The notes beneath the pieces were generated by a model that saw only the letters and a program-made list of their open reading frames with translations, had not been told where the DNA came from and made no database searches. Positions 28,736 to 37,599 of a stretch of 64,000 nucleotides of DNA are shown piece after piece. The position numbers and the translations under genes were made by a program. How positions within the stretch are numbered: the first letter of the stretch is position 1; each line of letters starts with the position of its first letter. This stretch comes from Serinicoccus sediminis (lineage in GTDB: Bacteria; Actinomycetota; Actinomycetes; Actinomycetales; Dermatophilaceae): NCBI RefSeq assembly GCF_004153545.1, contig NZ_SDVA01000001.1, positions 62,001-126,000 of the forward strand, read 5' to 3'.

Positions 28736-29147
28736 CCCGCGCCAGCTGGTGTCGGTCCCGCCAGGCACCGGTCGACCACAGGGTCCACAGCACGAGGACG
28801 GGCTGGAAGAAGAGCCGCACCAGGCGGGCGGTGTCGGAGTCCAGCCCGAAGGCGTCCCGGCCCTCGAGGTACTGCGCGACGTTGCCGGGGAACACCGCCA
28901 CGAAGAACGCTGCGGTCACCCAGCCGACGAGCACCCGCCACCGCGGCAGGAAGACCAGCGCCAGGCCCAGCAGCACCTCGACGACGCCCGACAGGACGAC
29001 GACCAGGTCGGCGTCCAGGGGCACCCAGGACGGCACCTGCGCCTGGAAGTCGGCCCGGGCGAAGGTCAGGTGACCGGTGCCCGAGAACGTGAGGAAGGCA
29101 CCGAGCAGCACCCGGCCGACGACGCGGGCGAGGTGGTCGAGGTCCAT
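28701..29147 (-). CDS. DoxX-family membrane protein
   Basis: 148 residues, four membrane helices: VVGRVLLGAFLTFSGTGHL, LVVVLSGVVEVLLGLALVFL, GWVTAAFFVAVFPGNVAQYL and FFQPVLVLWTLW. The first-helix GTGHL and the FPGNVAQY motif are typical of the DoxX-like family. Some DoxX members act in thiol or redox homeostasis in actinobacteria; others are uncharacterised. The neighbours do not point to a specific substrate. Its 3' end overlaps the small hydrophobic gene by 35 nt. Confidence 0.85.
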   Translation of the reverse strand: MDLDHLARVVGRVLLGAFLTFSGTGHLTFARADFQAQVPSWVPLDADLVVVLSGVVEVLLGLALVFLPRWRVLVGWVTAAFFVAVFPGNVAQYLEGRDAFGLDSDTARLVRLFFQPVLVLWTLWSTGAWRDRHQLARVSGGRAPAPRR

Positions 29148-29187
29148 GCGGCCAGCCTAGGCCGACAGACCGACCGTGCCCCGCTGC

Positions 29188-30903
29188 TCAGGGCAGGAAG
29201 ATCCCGTTGCCCGGCCCGAGCGGCAGGTCGAAGAAGTACCAGATGCCGACGAGCGCCGCCCAGGACACCCAGAACGGCACGACGAAGACGACGAGCCGGG
29301 CGATGACGGTCCCCAGCCCGGCGTCCGGCTCGTAGCGCCGCAGCAGCCCGAGGATGACGATCATGTAGGGGTTGAGCGGGGTGACGATCTGCGTGGCCGA
29401 GTCGCCGACCCGGAACGCGGCCTGGGTGAAAGCCGGCTCCAGCCCGATGAGCGCGAACATCGGCACGAAGACCGCCGCCATGATCGTCCACATCGAGGAC
29501 CCGGAGACGATGAAGAGGTTGAGGCACGAGGCGAGCAGGATGAAGCCCAGCACCGCCGGGAAGCCGGTGAGGCCGCTGGCCTCCAGCCCGGCCGCGCCGT
29601 TCACCGCGATCCACGCCCCGATGCCGGTCCAGTTGAAGAGCGCGATGAACTGACCGAGGACGAAGGCCAGGATGAGGAAGCTCATCATGTCCTTGACCGC
29701 CGAGCTCATCATCCGGACGATGTCGCCCATCCCCGACACCGTGCCCACGACCCGGCCGTAGACGACGCCCATGGTCATGAAGTAGGCGAAGACGAGGAAG
29801 ACGATCGAGTCCAGCAGCGGGGAGCTCGGCAGGAAGCCGCCCTCCTCGTTGCGCCACGGCGAGGCCGGCACGAGCAGGGCGCCCAGCACGACCACGGTCA
29901 GCAGCCCGGCCGCCGCGAGGGACCACCACAGCCCCCTCGCCTCGATCGCCGACAGCTCCGGGTCGACGGTGTCGCCCTGGGTCCCGGCGTCGTTCGGCGC
30001 CTCGACGTCGACCGCCTGGTCGCCGCTGGCGGCGTGCCCGCGCCCGACCTCGCGCCGCCCGTCCGGCCGGCCCTCGCCCTCGCCCTCGCCCTCGCCCTCG
30101 CCCTCGCCCGTCGACGGTCCCGCCCCGTCGTCGTCGCCGGTGTCGACCTGCGCGGTCGGCACGTCCTGCTTCACCATCCGCGGCTCCAGGACCCGGTCGA
30201 TGATGAACCCGCACACCATGCCCAGCAGCAGGGCGGCGACGACGTTGAAGTAGTAGTTGGAGATGGGGTTGACCGGCGTGGTCTCGATCCCCGGGAGCGA
30301 CTCCATGACTCCGGTCGTGATGCCGGCGAAGAGCGCGTCCAACGACGTCGGCACCAGCGCGGTCGAGTAGCCGGCACCCACCGCCGCGAAGCCACCCAGC
30401 AGGCCGGCGACCGGGTGCCGCCCGGCCGCCCTGAAGACCAGGGCCGCCAGCGGCGGGATGATGATGAACGCCGAGTCCGCCATGACCGAGCCGGTCACCC
30501 CGACGATGCCGACGACATACGGCAGCATCCACCGCGGCGCCGAGCCGAAGGACTTGCGCACCACCGCCGCGAGCATCCCCGTCTTCTCGGCGACGCCGAC
30601 GGCCAGCAGGATGGTGAGCACCGTCTGCAGCGGCGGGAAGCCGATGAAGTTGGGGCCCAGGTTGCTGGTGAACCACGCCAGCCCCTCGCCGGTGAACAGC
30701 CCCCGGATCTCGATCGGGCCGTCCTCGGTGCCGGGCACGGTCACCGCGACGTCGGCGAGCGCCATCGCCGTCGAGACGACCCCGGTGATCAGGAGCAGGA
30801 CGAGGAAGAGGGTGAACGGCTCGGGCAGCTTGTTGCCCCAGCGCTCGATGGTGGTGAGGAGCCGGTCGCCGACCCCTCGGCGCTCCCGCGTGGCTGTGGT
30901 CAT
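29188..30903 (-). CDS. abgT: AbgT-family transporter
   Basis: 571 residues with about 12 membrane helices; family members import p-aminobenzoyl-glutamate or export sulfonamides. Family blocks seen: NKLPEPFTLFLVLLL near the N-terminus, the VTGSVMADSAFIIIPPLAAL region and NYYFNVVAALLLGM. A cytoplasmic loop near residues 255-310 is unusually long and contains a run of Gly-Glu dipeptides from a hexanucleotide repeat. GGAGGG lies before the ATG. It follows the M20 peptidase gene on the same strand, giving an import-and-cleave pair like E. coli abgT-abgAB. Confidence 0.9.
   Translation of the reverse strand: MTTATRERRGVGDRLLTTIERWGNKLPEPFTLFLVLLLITGVVSTAMALADVAVTVPGTEDGPIEIRGLFTGEGLAWFTSNLGPNFIGFPPLQTVLTILLAVGVAEKTGMLAAVVRKSFGSAPRWMLPYVVGIVGVTGSVMADSAFIIIPPLAALVFRAAGRHPVAGLLGGFAAVGAGYSTALVPTSLDALFAGITTGVMESLPGIETTPVNPISNYYFNVVAALLLGMVCGFIIDRVLEPRMVKQDVPTAQVDTGDDDGAGPSTGEGEGEGEGEGEGRPDGRREVGRGHAASGDQAVDVEAPNDAGTQGDTVDPELSAIEARGLWWSLAAAGLLTVVVLGALLVPASPWRNEEGGFLPSSPLLDSIVFLVFAYFMTMGVVYGRVVGTVSGMGDIVRMMSSAVKDMMSFLILAFVLGQFIALFNWTGIGAWIAVNGAAGLEASGLTGFPAVLGFILLASCLNLFIVSGSSMWTIMAAVFVPMFALIGLEPAFTQAAFRVGDSATQIVTPLNPYMIVILGLLRRYEPDAGLGTVIARLVVFVVPFWVSWAALVGIWYFFDLPLGPGNGIFLP
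30071..30106. repeat. Six perfect copies of a hexanucleotide in abgT
   Basis: CCCTCG repeated six times, encoding Glu-Gly dipeptides in a cytoplasmic loop of the AbgT transporter. The unit is a multiple of three, so slippage would change loop length without breaking the frame. Confidence 0.9.
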
Positions 30904-30978
30904 GGCGTCCCTCCGGTATGTCGTGGGGCCGGGCGGCGGACGCCGCTCAGTCGGGGGTGGTGCCCGGGCGGGCGCCGC

Positions 30979-32328
30979 TCAGTCGAAGTAGGTCGCCGGG
31001 TCCAGCGGGCCGCCGGCCTCCTCGAACTCCTCCCGGGCGGCCCTGGCGAGCTCGTCGTCGGCGAGGAAGTCCCATGCGGTGTGGGCCAGCCCGACCGCGC
31101 CGTCCACCGCCGCACGCTCGGCCGCCTCCGTGGCCGCGGCCGCCGCGAACTCCTCGGTGTGCAGCGCGGCGTCGGGCCCGGCGATGGCGATCATCGGGTG
31201 GATGCCGGGGACGCGGACGCTGACGTTGCCGAAGTCGGTGGACCCGGCGAGCACGTCCGGGACGGTGCCGGCGGGCAGCACCTCCCGACCCCGCTCCCCC
31301 AGGCTGCGCACCCAGCTGCCGCCGAGGGCGGCGTTGCCGCGGATGGGCAGCGAGGGCGGGTAGTGGTCCCACTCAAGCTCGACCGCGGTGTCGGTCATCA
31401 GCGCGGCGCCCTGCATGACCCGCTCGACCCGGCCGGACAGGTCGACGAGCGTCGCGGGATAGGCGGAGCGGACGTAGAGCTGCATCGTGGCCGTGCCGGT
31501 GATGATCGACGGGCGGGTGCCGCCCTCGGTGATGACGGCGTGGACCCGGTCCGAGGGCGGCATCTGCTGCCGCAGCAGCCCGATGCCCTGGTAGGCCAGC
31601 GCGGCCGCGTCGAGCGCGTTGCGGCCCTGGAACGGCTGGGCGGAGGCGTGCGCGGGGTGACCGGTGAAGGTGGCCCGCAGCAGCCGGCGGCCCAGGAAGA
31701 GGGTGTCCACGACGTCGTAGCCGAACGGGTGCGTCATACACGCGGCGTCCAGACCCTCCCAGGCGCCGCCGCGTGCCATGACCTCCTTGCCGGTGTGCCC
31801 CTCCTCGGCGGGGGTGCCGAGGAAGACGACCCGCCCCTGCACCTCGCTGCCGGCCTCGGCGACCAGGCGGGCCAGCGCGATGAACGCCCCGACCCCCGTG
31901 GCGGCGATGACGTTGTGGCCGCAGGCGTGGCCGATGCCCGGAAGCGCGTCGTACTCGCTCAGCACGGCCACCGTCCGGTGACGCCCGGGGTCGAAACCGG
32001 CCGTGGCGACCTCGGCCCGCAGCGCGGTCTCGACACCGTGGGCGCCGACCTCGACGGGTATGCCGGTGCGCCGGGTGACGAGGTCGGCGAGCAGGGCCGC
32101 GGAGCGGTGCTCCTCGTAGGCCAGCTCGGGGTCGGCGTGCAGCTGCCGCACGACCCCCACCAGGTCCTCGGTGGACTCCTCGACGAGGACGGTCAGCCGG
32201 TCCCGGTCCTCCTGCGGCGCCCCGGAGAAGGGGCTGTCGGGTGGGTCGGCCGCGGCGACGGTCGCCCGGGTCTGCCGCTCGAGCTCGTCCAGGAAGGCCG
32301 TCGAGATGGGGGGTGTGTCGGGCTGCAT
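30979..32328 (-). CDS. M20 peptidase, AbgB-like amidohydrolase
   Basis: 449 residues. Metal-binding motifs of the M20D family are present: SEYDALPGIGHACGHN near residues 130-145 and the GTPAEEGHTGKE block with the general-base glutamate. It likely hydrolyses an aminoacyl-aromatic amide such as p-aminobenzoyl-glutamate, consistent with the downstream AbgT transporter 75 nt away. Only the B-like subunit is seen; there is no AbgA partner, so it may act as a homodimer. Divergent from the DUF421 gene across a 135-nt gap. Confidence 0.9.
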   Translation of the reverse strand: MQPDTPPISTAFLDELERQTRATVAAADPPDSPFSGAPQEDRDRLTVLVEESTEDLVGVVRQLHADPELAYEEHRSAALLADLVTRRTGIPVEVGAHGVETALRAEVATAGFDPGRHRTVAVLSEYDALPGIGHACGHNVIAATGVGAFIALARLVAEAGSEVQGRVVFLGTPAEEGHTGKEVMARGGAWEGLDAACMTHPFGYDVVDTLFLGRRLLRATFTGHPAHASAQPFQGRNALDAAALAYQGIGLLRQQMPPSDRVHAVITEGGTRPSIITGTATMQLYVRSAYPATLVDLSGRVERVMQGAALMTDTAVELEWDHYPPSLPIRGNAALGGSWVRSLGERGREVLPAGTVPDVLAGSTDFGNVSVRVPGIHPMIAIAGPDAALHTEEFAAAAATEAAERAAVDGAVGLAHTAWDFLADDELARAAREEFEEAGGPLDPATYFD

Positions 32329-32463
32329 CTGCAGCAGACTACTCAGGTTGTAAGCGCTGTCGAGGCGAGACGCCGGTCAGCGGGGCGGCGGCTGCGCCTG
32401 CTGCACCGGCCGCCGGCACGCAGACTGGGGACCGTACCCGTCGCCGAGGAGAGGTCATCGACC

Positions 32464-33000
32464 GTGTGGTTCGACTCGTGGTCCGCCGTCCTGAGGATCG
32501 TGCTCGTGGGGGCCGCCTCCTACGTCGCGCTGGTGGTGCTGCTGCGGCTGGGGGGCAAGCGCATCCTGGCCAAGCTCAGCGCCTTCGACCTCGTGGTCAC
32601 CGTGGCCCTGGGGTCGATGCTGGCGAGCGCGGTGCTGAGCAAGGACGTGCGCTACGTCGACGCGCTGACCGGGATGGCGCTGCTCATCCTGGCGCAGCTG
32701 CTCGTCACCCTCGTGAGCAGCCGGCTGCCGGGCGGGCGGTCCTTCGTCAACGCCGAGCCGAGCCTGGTGGTCGCGCACGGCCGCCTGCTGGAGGACCAGC
32801 TGTCCCGGGTGCGGCTCACCCACGACGAGGTGATGCAGGCGGTGCGCTCTTCCGGTCATGGCGGCCTGGACGCGGTGGGTGCGGTGGTGTTGGAGCCGGA
32901 CGGCACCCTCAGCGTCGTCGGGCGTTCCTCGCTCGGTGACGGCCGGGCGCTGGCGGTCGTGCCCCGTTGGAGCGCTCTGACCAGCGACGACGCCGAATAA
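32464..33000 (+). CDS. DUF421 membrane protein
   Basis: 178 residues. Two or three N-terminal helices (VLRIVLVGAASYVALVVLLR, then DALTGMALLILAQLLVTLV) are followed by a soluble beta-rich domain. Family markers are RLGGKRILAKLSAFDLVVTVALGS split across the first loop and the NAEPSLVVAHGRLLE segment. Members are linked to spore or membrane integrity in Bacillus (YetF/YdfS-like); the role here is unknown. GTG start with GGAGAGG upstream. Confidence 0.9.
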   Translation: MWFDSWSAVLRIVLVGAASYVALVVLLRLGGKRILAKLSAFDLVVTVALGSMLASAVLSKDVRYVDALTGMALLILAQLLVTLVSSRLPGGRSFVNAEPSLVVAHGRLLEDQLSRVRLTHDEVMQAVRSSGHGGLDAVGAVVLEPDGTLSVVGRSSLGDGRALAVVPRWSALTSDDAE

Positions 33001-33004
33001 CAGC

Positions 33005-33020
33005 AGTGACGCACATCACA
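33005..33020. promoter_or_regulatory. CRP/GlxR-like palindrome
   Basis: AGTGA-CGCACA-TCACA: perfect GTGA-N6-TCAC core, matching nine of ten positions of the TGTGA-N6-TCACA consensus of actinobacterial cAMP receptor proteins. It lies 124 nt upstream of the secreted sortase-substrate gene, just after the DUF421 stop. A very similar word occurs before the ECF sigma gene at 46641. Confidence 0.45.
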
Positions 33021-33143
33021 GGTCGTTTCTTCGCCGCGCTATATCCAGATTCCTTCCAGGTGACTTAGCATTCCCGCGACGGGGCGCCGCTCCGACCGGC
33101 CACGATCGGCCGCGGTTGCAGGTCTTCACCCCCGGAGAAGCAC

Positions 33144-34136
33144 ATGTCCCTACCCCTCCCCACCCTGCGCCCGTTGGCGGCCCTGCTGGCCGGCATCGCG
33201 CTCGTGCTGATGTCCCTGCTCGTCGTCCCGGCCGCCTCGGCCCTGGAGGACGACGCCACCCAGACCGCCGAGCCGGCCCCGGTCGAGGACGAGGGCACCG
33301 ACGCCCCGACCGAGACCGAGGCCCCGGAGGACGCGGTGGTCCAGGCGCTGCCTGCCGAGGACTTCGCCGTCGAGGTCGTCGGCCCCGAGTGCTGGGACAG
33401 CTCCTACAACGTCTACGTCGAGTACGCCGGCGACGACACCGACCTGCGCCTCGTGCTGCAGCAGCAGGAGACCGACGGCACCTGGGTGACGTTGCGGACC
33501 GAGCGCTTCATGGACGGCTGGGCGGGTGTCTGGGGCGACTGGCTGGAGGAGGGCGAGTCCGCGACCTACCAGGTGCTCGTGTACGACCGCACCGCCCCGG
33601 CGGAGCAGACCCTGCTGGACGGCCCGGTGACGGTCACCGGCGTGTCCACCGAGGGCTGCGACGGCGGCTTCATGGATGAGCTCCCGGAGGAGGAGTGGAC
33701 CGTGGCCGAGGTGGCCTGCGGGTCGGTGACCTTCACCAGCCGCACCGACGAGGAGGTCGTCGTGGTCTACGGCGACCCGTCCGCCGACGACTTCGAGGGC
33801 TACTTCTTCCTCGCCCCCGGTGAGTCGTCCACCGTCGAGACCTCCGCCGAGCTCATCTACTGGGTGAGCGCGACCGGGTTCGACGAGGACCTCCAGCCCG
33901 TCGGCGACGAGGTGCTCCTCGCCGGCGAGGGTGAGGTGGAGGTCGAGCAGGACTGCGCCCCCGCGCCCGGTGAGCCGGCGCCGCCCGCACAGCCGGCGCC
34001 CGGTCAGCCCGGGGGCGGAGGCCACCAGATCCCCGGCACGGTCCAGACCGACGGTGGCGCCGACCCCGTCGTCGTGAGCCTGGGCCTGGCGCTGCTGTCC
34101 CTGGCCGGCGTCGCCCTGGTGCGCCGCGCCGCCTGA
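33144..34136 (+). CDS. Secreted acidic surface protein with sortase-like C-terminal signal
   Basis: 330 residues. Signal peptide 1-33 (hydrophobic LAALLAGIALVLMSLLVV, cleavage near ASA). The mature region is acidic with two similar beta-rich segments each holding paired cysteines (GPECWDSS to STEGCDGG, and VACGSV to QDCAP). A Pro/Gly linker leads to QIPGTVQTDGG, a hydrophobic helix and an RRAA tail: the layout of a cell-wall sorting signal, with IPGTV in place of LPXTG. The next gene is a class F sortase, so this is its likely substrate. GGAG lies before the ATG. Function of the displayed domains unknown. Confidence 0.8.
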   Translation: MSLPLPTLRPLAALLAGIALVLMSLLVVPAASALEDDATQTAEPAPVEDEGTDAPTETEAPEDAVVQALPAEDFAVEVVGPECWDSSYNVYVEYAGDDTDLRLVLQQQETDGTWVTLRTERFMDGWAGVWGDWLEEGESATYQVLVYDRTAPAEQTLLDGPVTVTGVSTEGCDGGFMDELPEEEWTVAEVACGSVTFTSRTDEEVVVVYGDPSADDFEGYFFLAPGESSTVETSAELIYWVSATGFDEDLQPVGDEVLLAGEGEVEVEQDCAPAPGEPAPPAQPAPGQPGGGGHQIPGTVQTDGGADPVVVSLGLALLSLAGVALVRRAA

Positions 34137-34150
34137 CCCGCACCACCGAC

Positions 34151-34181
34151 GCCCCCGGCCGGCCACCCGCCGGCCGGGGGC
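34151..34181 (+). terminator. 13-bp hairpin between substrate and sortase genes
   Basis: Perfect 13-bp stem (GCCCCCGGCCGGC with its complement) and a CACCC loop, 14 nt after the substrate stop and 31 nt before the sortase start. There is no T-run, as is common in GC-rich genomes. It probably ends or attenuates the transcript so that the substrate is made in excess over the enzyme. Confidence 0.7.
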
Positions 34182-34212
34182 CGTGCCGGTCCCCCACCTG
34201 AGGAGCCCCACC

Positions 34213-35016
34213 GTGGACACCAGCCCCGGCGCCCGCCGCCGGTCCGTCCGTCGCGGCGTCACCCTGATGCTGCTGACGCTGGCGCTCGTCGGTGCCCTGG
34301 TGACGATCTGGGGGTGGCGGGGCGCCCCGACGGTCGCCGGGCCGGACACCACCGCCCCGACCACCGCCCCGTCGGCCGCGGTGACCGCAGCCCCGCCGGA
34401 GCCGGTGGAGCAGACCCCCACGATGCGGCATACCCCGACACCGCGCGCCGCGTCCTCGAGCGCCCCACCCTCCCCGACACCCTCCCCCACGCCCGGCGCG
34501 ACGGAGCCCGCCCCCATGGCCGACACCCAGCAGGGCCCGGTCCACGTCACCGTCTCCCGGGGCGACGACGTGCTCGTGGACGCTCCGGTGGCGCTCACCC
34601 AGCTCAACGACCGGGACGAGCTGAACCCCCCGCCGGGCGTGGTGGGGTGGTACGGCCCGCCCGAGTGGTCGACCGTGCCGGGCGACCTGTCGAGCTACCC
34701 GGGGGTCCTGGCCGGGCACACCAGCTATGACGGTGCCCGCGACGTGTTCCAGCGGCTCGGCGAGGTCCGGGCCGGCGACGTCGTGGTCGTCCGCTACGCC
34801 GACGGCGGTGAGGCGACCTTCAGCGCCGACGCCGACGCGCTCTCGGTGCCCAAGAACGACGTGACCGACAAGGCGGGCTCCGACTACGCCTGGGTGTGGA
34901 GCCTCGTCGAGCCGGGCCGCAAGGTCTCGCTCTTCTCCTGCGACCCGAGCCAGGGCATCGACCTCACCGGCCACAGCCACAACAACTGGGTCGTCCAGGC
35001 CACCCGGACGGCCTGA
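34213..35016 (+). CDS. Class F sortase
   Basis: 267 residues: N-terminal membrane helix near 18-36, a Pro/Thr-rich stalk of about 60 residues, then a sortase beta-barrel. Catalytic residues visible: H169 in LAGHTS, C243 in LFSCDP and R265 in QATRTA, three residues from the end. PPPGVVGWYGPP is typical of class F. The Cys motif reads SLFSC instead of the usual TLxTC. The GTG start is supported by AGGAG eight nt upstream. It follows its likely substrate. Confidence 0.88.
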   Translation: MDTSPGARRRSVRRGVTLMLLTLALVGALVTIWGWRGAPTVAGPDTTAPTTAPSAAVTAAPPEPVEQTPTMRHTPTPRAASSSAPPSPTPSPTPGATEPAPMADTQQGPVHVTVSRGDDVLVDAPVALTQLNDRDELNPPPGVVGWYGPPEWSTVPGDLSSYPGVLAGHTSYDGARDVFQRLGEVRAGDVVVVRYADGGEATFSADADALSVPKNDVTDKAGSDYAWVWSLVEPGRKVSLFSCDPSQGIDLTGHSHNNWVVQATRTA

Positions 35017-35047
35017 CCAGGCGCCGGCGGCCCGACCAGGCGCCGGC

Positions 35048-35788
35048 TCAGGCCGGCGCGGGGGCCAGCAACGTCTCGCGCAGGTCCTCCGGCGCACCGC
35101 TCCCGAGCCGGCGGCAGGCGTCCACGACGGCGCTGATGGTGACCTTGCCCTCGCCCATCAGGATCGCGTCCGCCTCCGGCCCCATGTCCTGCGACTCGAT
35201 GACGTCGAAGAGCACCTGCGGCTCGGGCGCGGACACCGACAGCGGGGTGAACCTGACGTAGGGCGCGAGCACCCGCCCCCAGACCACGGCCCGGTCGGTC
35301 GCTCCCCCGTCCCGGTCGGGACCGTCCTCCAACGGGTAGGCCTCCACGCCGTCCATGTCGGCGAAGGCGGCGTGCAGCACCTGCCGCTGCGTGCCGAAGA
35401 GGACGTAGGTCCAGGGGCCGGCCGGATCGTCTGGATCGTCCATGAACTGCGCACGGCACCGCAGGTCCAGCGCCGGGGAGAGCGGCCGCGCCGAGGGCAG
35501 GGCCATCACCCCGTGCGCCACGTCGATGAACTCGGCCGCCTGGGCGATCAGGCTGTCCCGGTGCCTGGCGCTGAGCGGCAGGTCGGCGCGGGTGACCTGG
35601 CCGTGGGAGAGCCGGCCGTAGACGTCGTCCGGGTCACCGGTGGCCAGCACCTCGTGGCACACGGCCGCCAGCGTCGAGATCACCTCACCCCGCCACAGCG
35701 GCCACCCGAGCAGCTCGAGCCGCCTCGTCACGTGGGGCAGCGAGACGCTGCTGTGCAGCCGGTAGCCGCGGGGTTGGCTGTAGGGCAT
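35048..35788 (-). CDS. Uncharacterised protein, last gene of the exopolysaccharide operon
   Basis: 246 residues, soluble, no signal peptide or membrane helix. The middle has a beta-rich part (PWTYVLFGTQRQVLHAAF) and the C-terminus a predicted helix. I recognise no family. It starts within the stop of the preceding glycosidase-like gene (TGATG, one shared nt), so it is cotranslated with the operon. It may be a regulatory or accessory cytoplasmic protein. Function unknown. Confidence 0.7.
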   Translation of the reverse strand: MPYSQPRGYRLHSSVSLPHVTRRLELLGWPLWRGEVISTLAAVCHEVLATGDPDDVYGRLSHGQVTRADLPLSARHRDSLIAQAAEFIDVAHGVMALPSARPLSPALDLRCRAQFMDDPDDPAGPWTYVLFGTQRQVLHAAFADMDGVEAYPLEDGPDRDGGATDRAVVWGRVLAPYVRFTPLSVSAPEPQVLFDVIESQDMGPEADAILMGEGKVTISAVVDACRRLGSGAPEDLRETLLAPAPA

Positions 35789-37599
35789 CAGTCGTTCGGT
35801 CCTGTCGGTGCGGAGGTGTCCCAGATGCTCGGTCGGCCGGCGAGCGCCTGCTCGGTCAGGAGCACCCAGGTGACGCCGGCCACGGCAGGTGCCGTGGTCA
35901 TGGACACGGCCGGATCGTCTCGCGAGGCCCCGGGCCGGGAACCGTCGGGGCCAGCGGGGCCGAGGCCGTCGAGGGTCGCCCGGGCCCCGGCGGCGTCACC
36001 CGCCCGCTGCTGAGCCAGGGCGACCCCGGCCGTCCCCTCGGTCCACACCAGGGGCTGCTGCACGAGGTGCGGTGCGTAGCCGGTCCGCCCGCCGTGCGCC
36101 CAGGCCAGGTCCGCCGCGCGCGCGAGCGCGGCCGACGCCAGCTCGGACCGCCCGGTGGCCTGCCACCAGATCGCACCCCAGGAGTCGACGTCGAGGGCTC
36201 GGGTGGGGTCCGGGCCCGACGGACTGCGGCCCTGCAGGAAGCCACCGGCCACCGGGTCCCACAGCAGATCGGCGATCGCCGCCTCCAACCGGTCCGCCGC
36301 CTGCCCGGCGGACACCCCGGAGTCGCCGGACAGGGTCGTCGCGGCCAGGTCGAGGGTGTGCCAGGCGTCGAGGTTGTGCTCGGTGGACGCCCACGGCAGA
36401 GCCACCGCGGCGTCGAAGCCGCCCGGCCCGTCCTGACCGTGGCCCGCGGTCACCAGGCCCGCCATCGGTCCCTCGGTGACCTGCTGGTGCATCAGCCACG
36501 CCACCGCCCAGGTCGTGGCCGCCTCGACCTCGGGCCGCAGCGGGTCCTCCTCGTCCAGCTCCCCCCACCAGCGCAGCAGCGCGTAGGTGGCGACGCTGTG
36601 GATGCCCGTGCGCAGCTCGGGGCGGGCGTATCCCGGCGCCAGGGCCGCCGACGACGACACCAGCGCGCCCTGCTGGGCACCCGCTCCGACCTGGAGCGCG
36701 AGCAGCCCCTGGCCCAACCGGCGCGCGGTCGCCTCGTCACCCACCGAGAGGGCCGCGAGCAGCGCCAGCGCCTGGTCGTAGGTGTAGGTCCGCCCCTGCA
36801 TCGGGTGGCCCTGCGGCACCGCGAAAGAGCGCACCAGCCCGGTGTCCGGCGCGGCCTCGGCCAGCACGGCACCGGTGCGGGTGTCGACCAGCCGCAGCAC
36901 CTTCGCTCCCGGGCGGCTGTCGACGAGGGCGAACGTCCCGTCGCTCAGGGCGGGGGCGGTGCCCACGTGGTACGCGGCGTCGGTGACCACCCAGAGCTGC
37001 ACCTCGAGGTGCGCCAGGACGGCGGGGCTGGGCCAGGTCGCGCCGTGCTGGGCATACCCGGCGTTCGCGTCCAGGACCCGCAGCCCCCACTCGCCGGTCC
37101 CGTCGGCCGCGGCGGCGAGGTCGAGGCTGAAGGTCCCGTCCGGGCCCACCAGCGTCTGCAGCTGGGCGGAGACCTCGCCGCCGGGGGTCTGGCGGATCAC
37201 GTCGATGATCCACCGCCCGGGCGTGGGCGGGAGGCTCACCCGGCCGTGGAGCGGGCCGCGGTAGTCCGGCGCCGGAACCTCGTCGATCTCGACCGGGGTC
37301 CGCGGCAGCTGCTCCGGAGTCTCCACCCCGGAGAGCTCGAAGGTGCCCGAGACCGGCCCGGTCCAGGCGTCGGGGTAGGCCTCGTCGGCCTCGAGGCGGG
37401 AGGGGGTGGTGACCTCGGTCCCGGACCCGAGCTGGCCGCGGACCCACTCCCAGGCAACCGGGTCGGGGCCGGTTGCCTCGGTGGTGGACTCGTCCTGCTG
37501 CGCCCGCGCCAGGTCCGCGGTCGGGAGCGTCATGAGGGCGCTGAGCCCGACGACGAGGATCAGGCGTGCCCACGGGAGCGGCGCGCACCAGAACCTCAC
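35788..37599 (-). CDS. Secreted six-hairpin glycosidase-like protein
   Basis: 603 residues with an N-terminal signal peptide or anchor (LPWARLILVVGLSALMTL). Residues 60-290 form beta-rich domains; the C-terminal 330 residues are Trp- and Ala-rich helices typical of (alpha/alpha)6 toroid glycosidases, with WASTEHNLDAWHTLDL as the most distinctive motif. It probably binds, trims or helps export the polymer made by the neighbouring GT2 synthase, like glycosidases in other exopolysaccharide operons. The GTG start overlaps the 46-codon gene stop by GTGA. Catalytic residues are not assigned. Confidence 0.65.
   Translation of the reverse strand: MRFWCAPLPWARLILVVGLSALMTLPTADLARAQQDESTTEATGPDPVAWEWVRGQLGSGTEVTTPSRLEADEAYPDAWTGPVSGTFELSGVETPEQLPRTPVEIDEVPAPDYRGPLHGRVSLPPTPGRWIIDVIRQTPGGEVSAQLQTLVGPDGTFSLDLAAAADGTGEWGLRVLDANAGYAQHGATWPSPAVLAHLEVQLWVVTDAAYHVGTAPALSDGTFALVDSRPGAKVLRLVDTRTGAVLAEAAPDTGLVRSFAVPQGHPMQGRTYTYDQALALLAALSVGDEATARRLGQGLLALQVGAGAQQGALVSSSAALAPGYARPELRTGIHSVATYALLRWWGELDEEDPLRPEVEAATTWAVAWLMHQQVTEGPMAGLVTAGHGQDGPGGFDAAVALPWASTEHNLDAWHTLDLAATTLSGDSGVSAGQAADRLEAAIADLLWDPVAGGFLQGRSPSGPDPTRALDVDSWGAIWWQATGRSELASAALARAADLAWAHGGRTGYAPHLVQQPLVWTEGTAGVALAQQRAGDAAGARATLDGLGPAGPDGSRPGASRDDPAVSMTTAPAVAGVTWVLLTEQALAGRPSIWDTSAPTGPND

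Noticed and set aside
30941-30985. Duplicated 13-mer CGCCGCTCAGTCG (30941 and 30973) as insertion-sequence target duplication
   Set aside because: Only 19 bases lie between the copies and there is no element; more likely a small local duplication at the M20 stop codon.
29176-32463. Long plus-strand frame leading into the DUF421 gene
   Set aside because: It is antisense to the AbgT and M20 genes; the real gene starts at the GTG at 32464 with a ribosome site.
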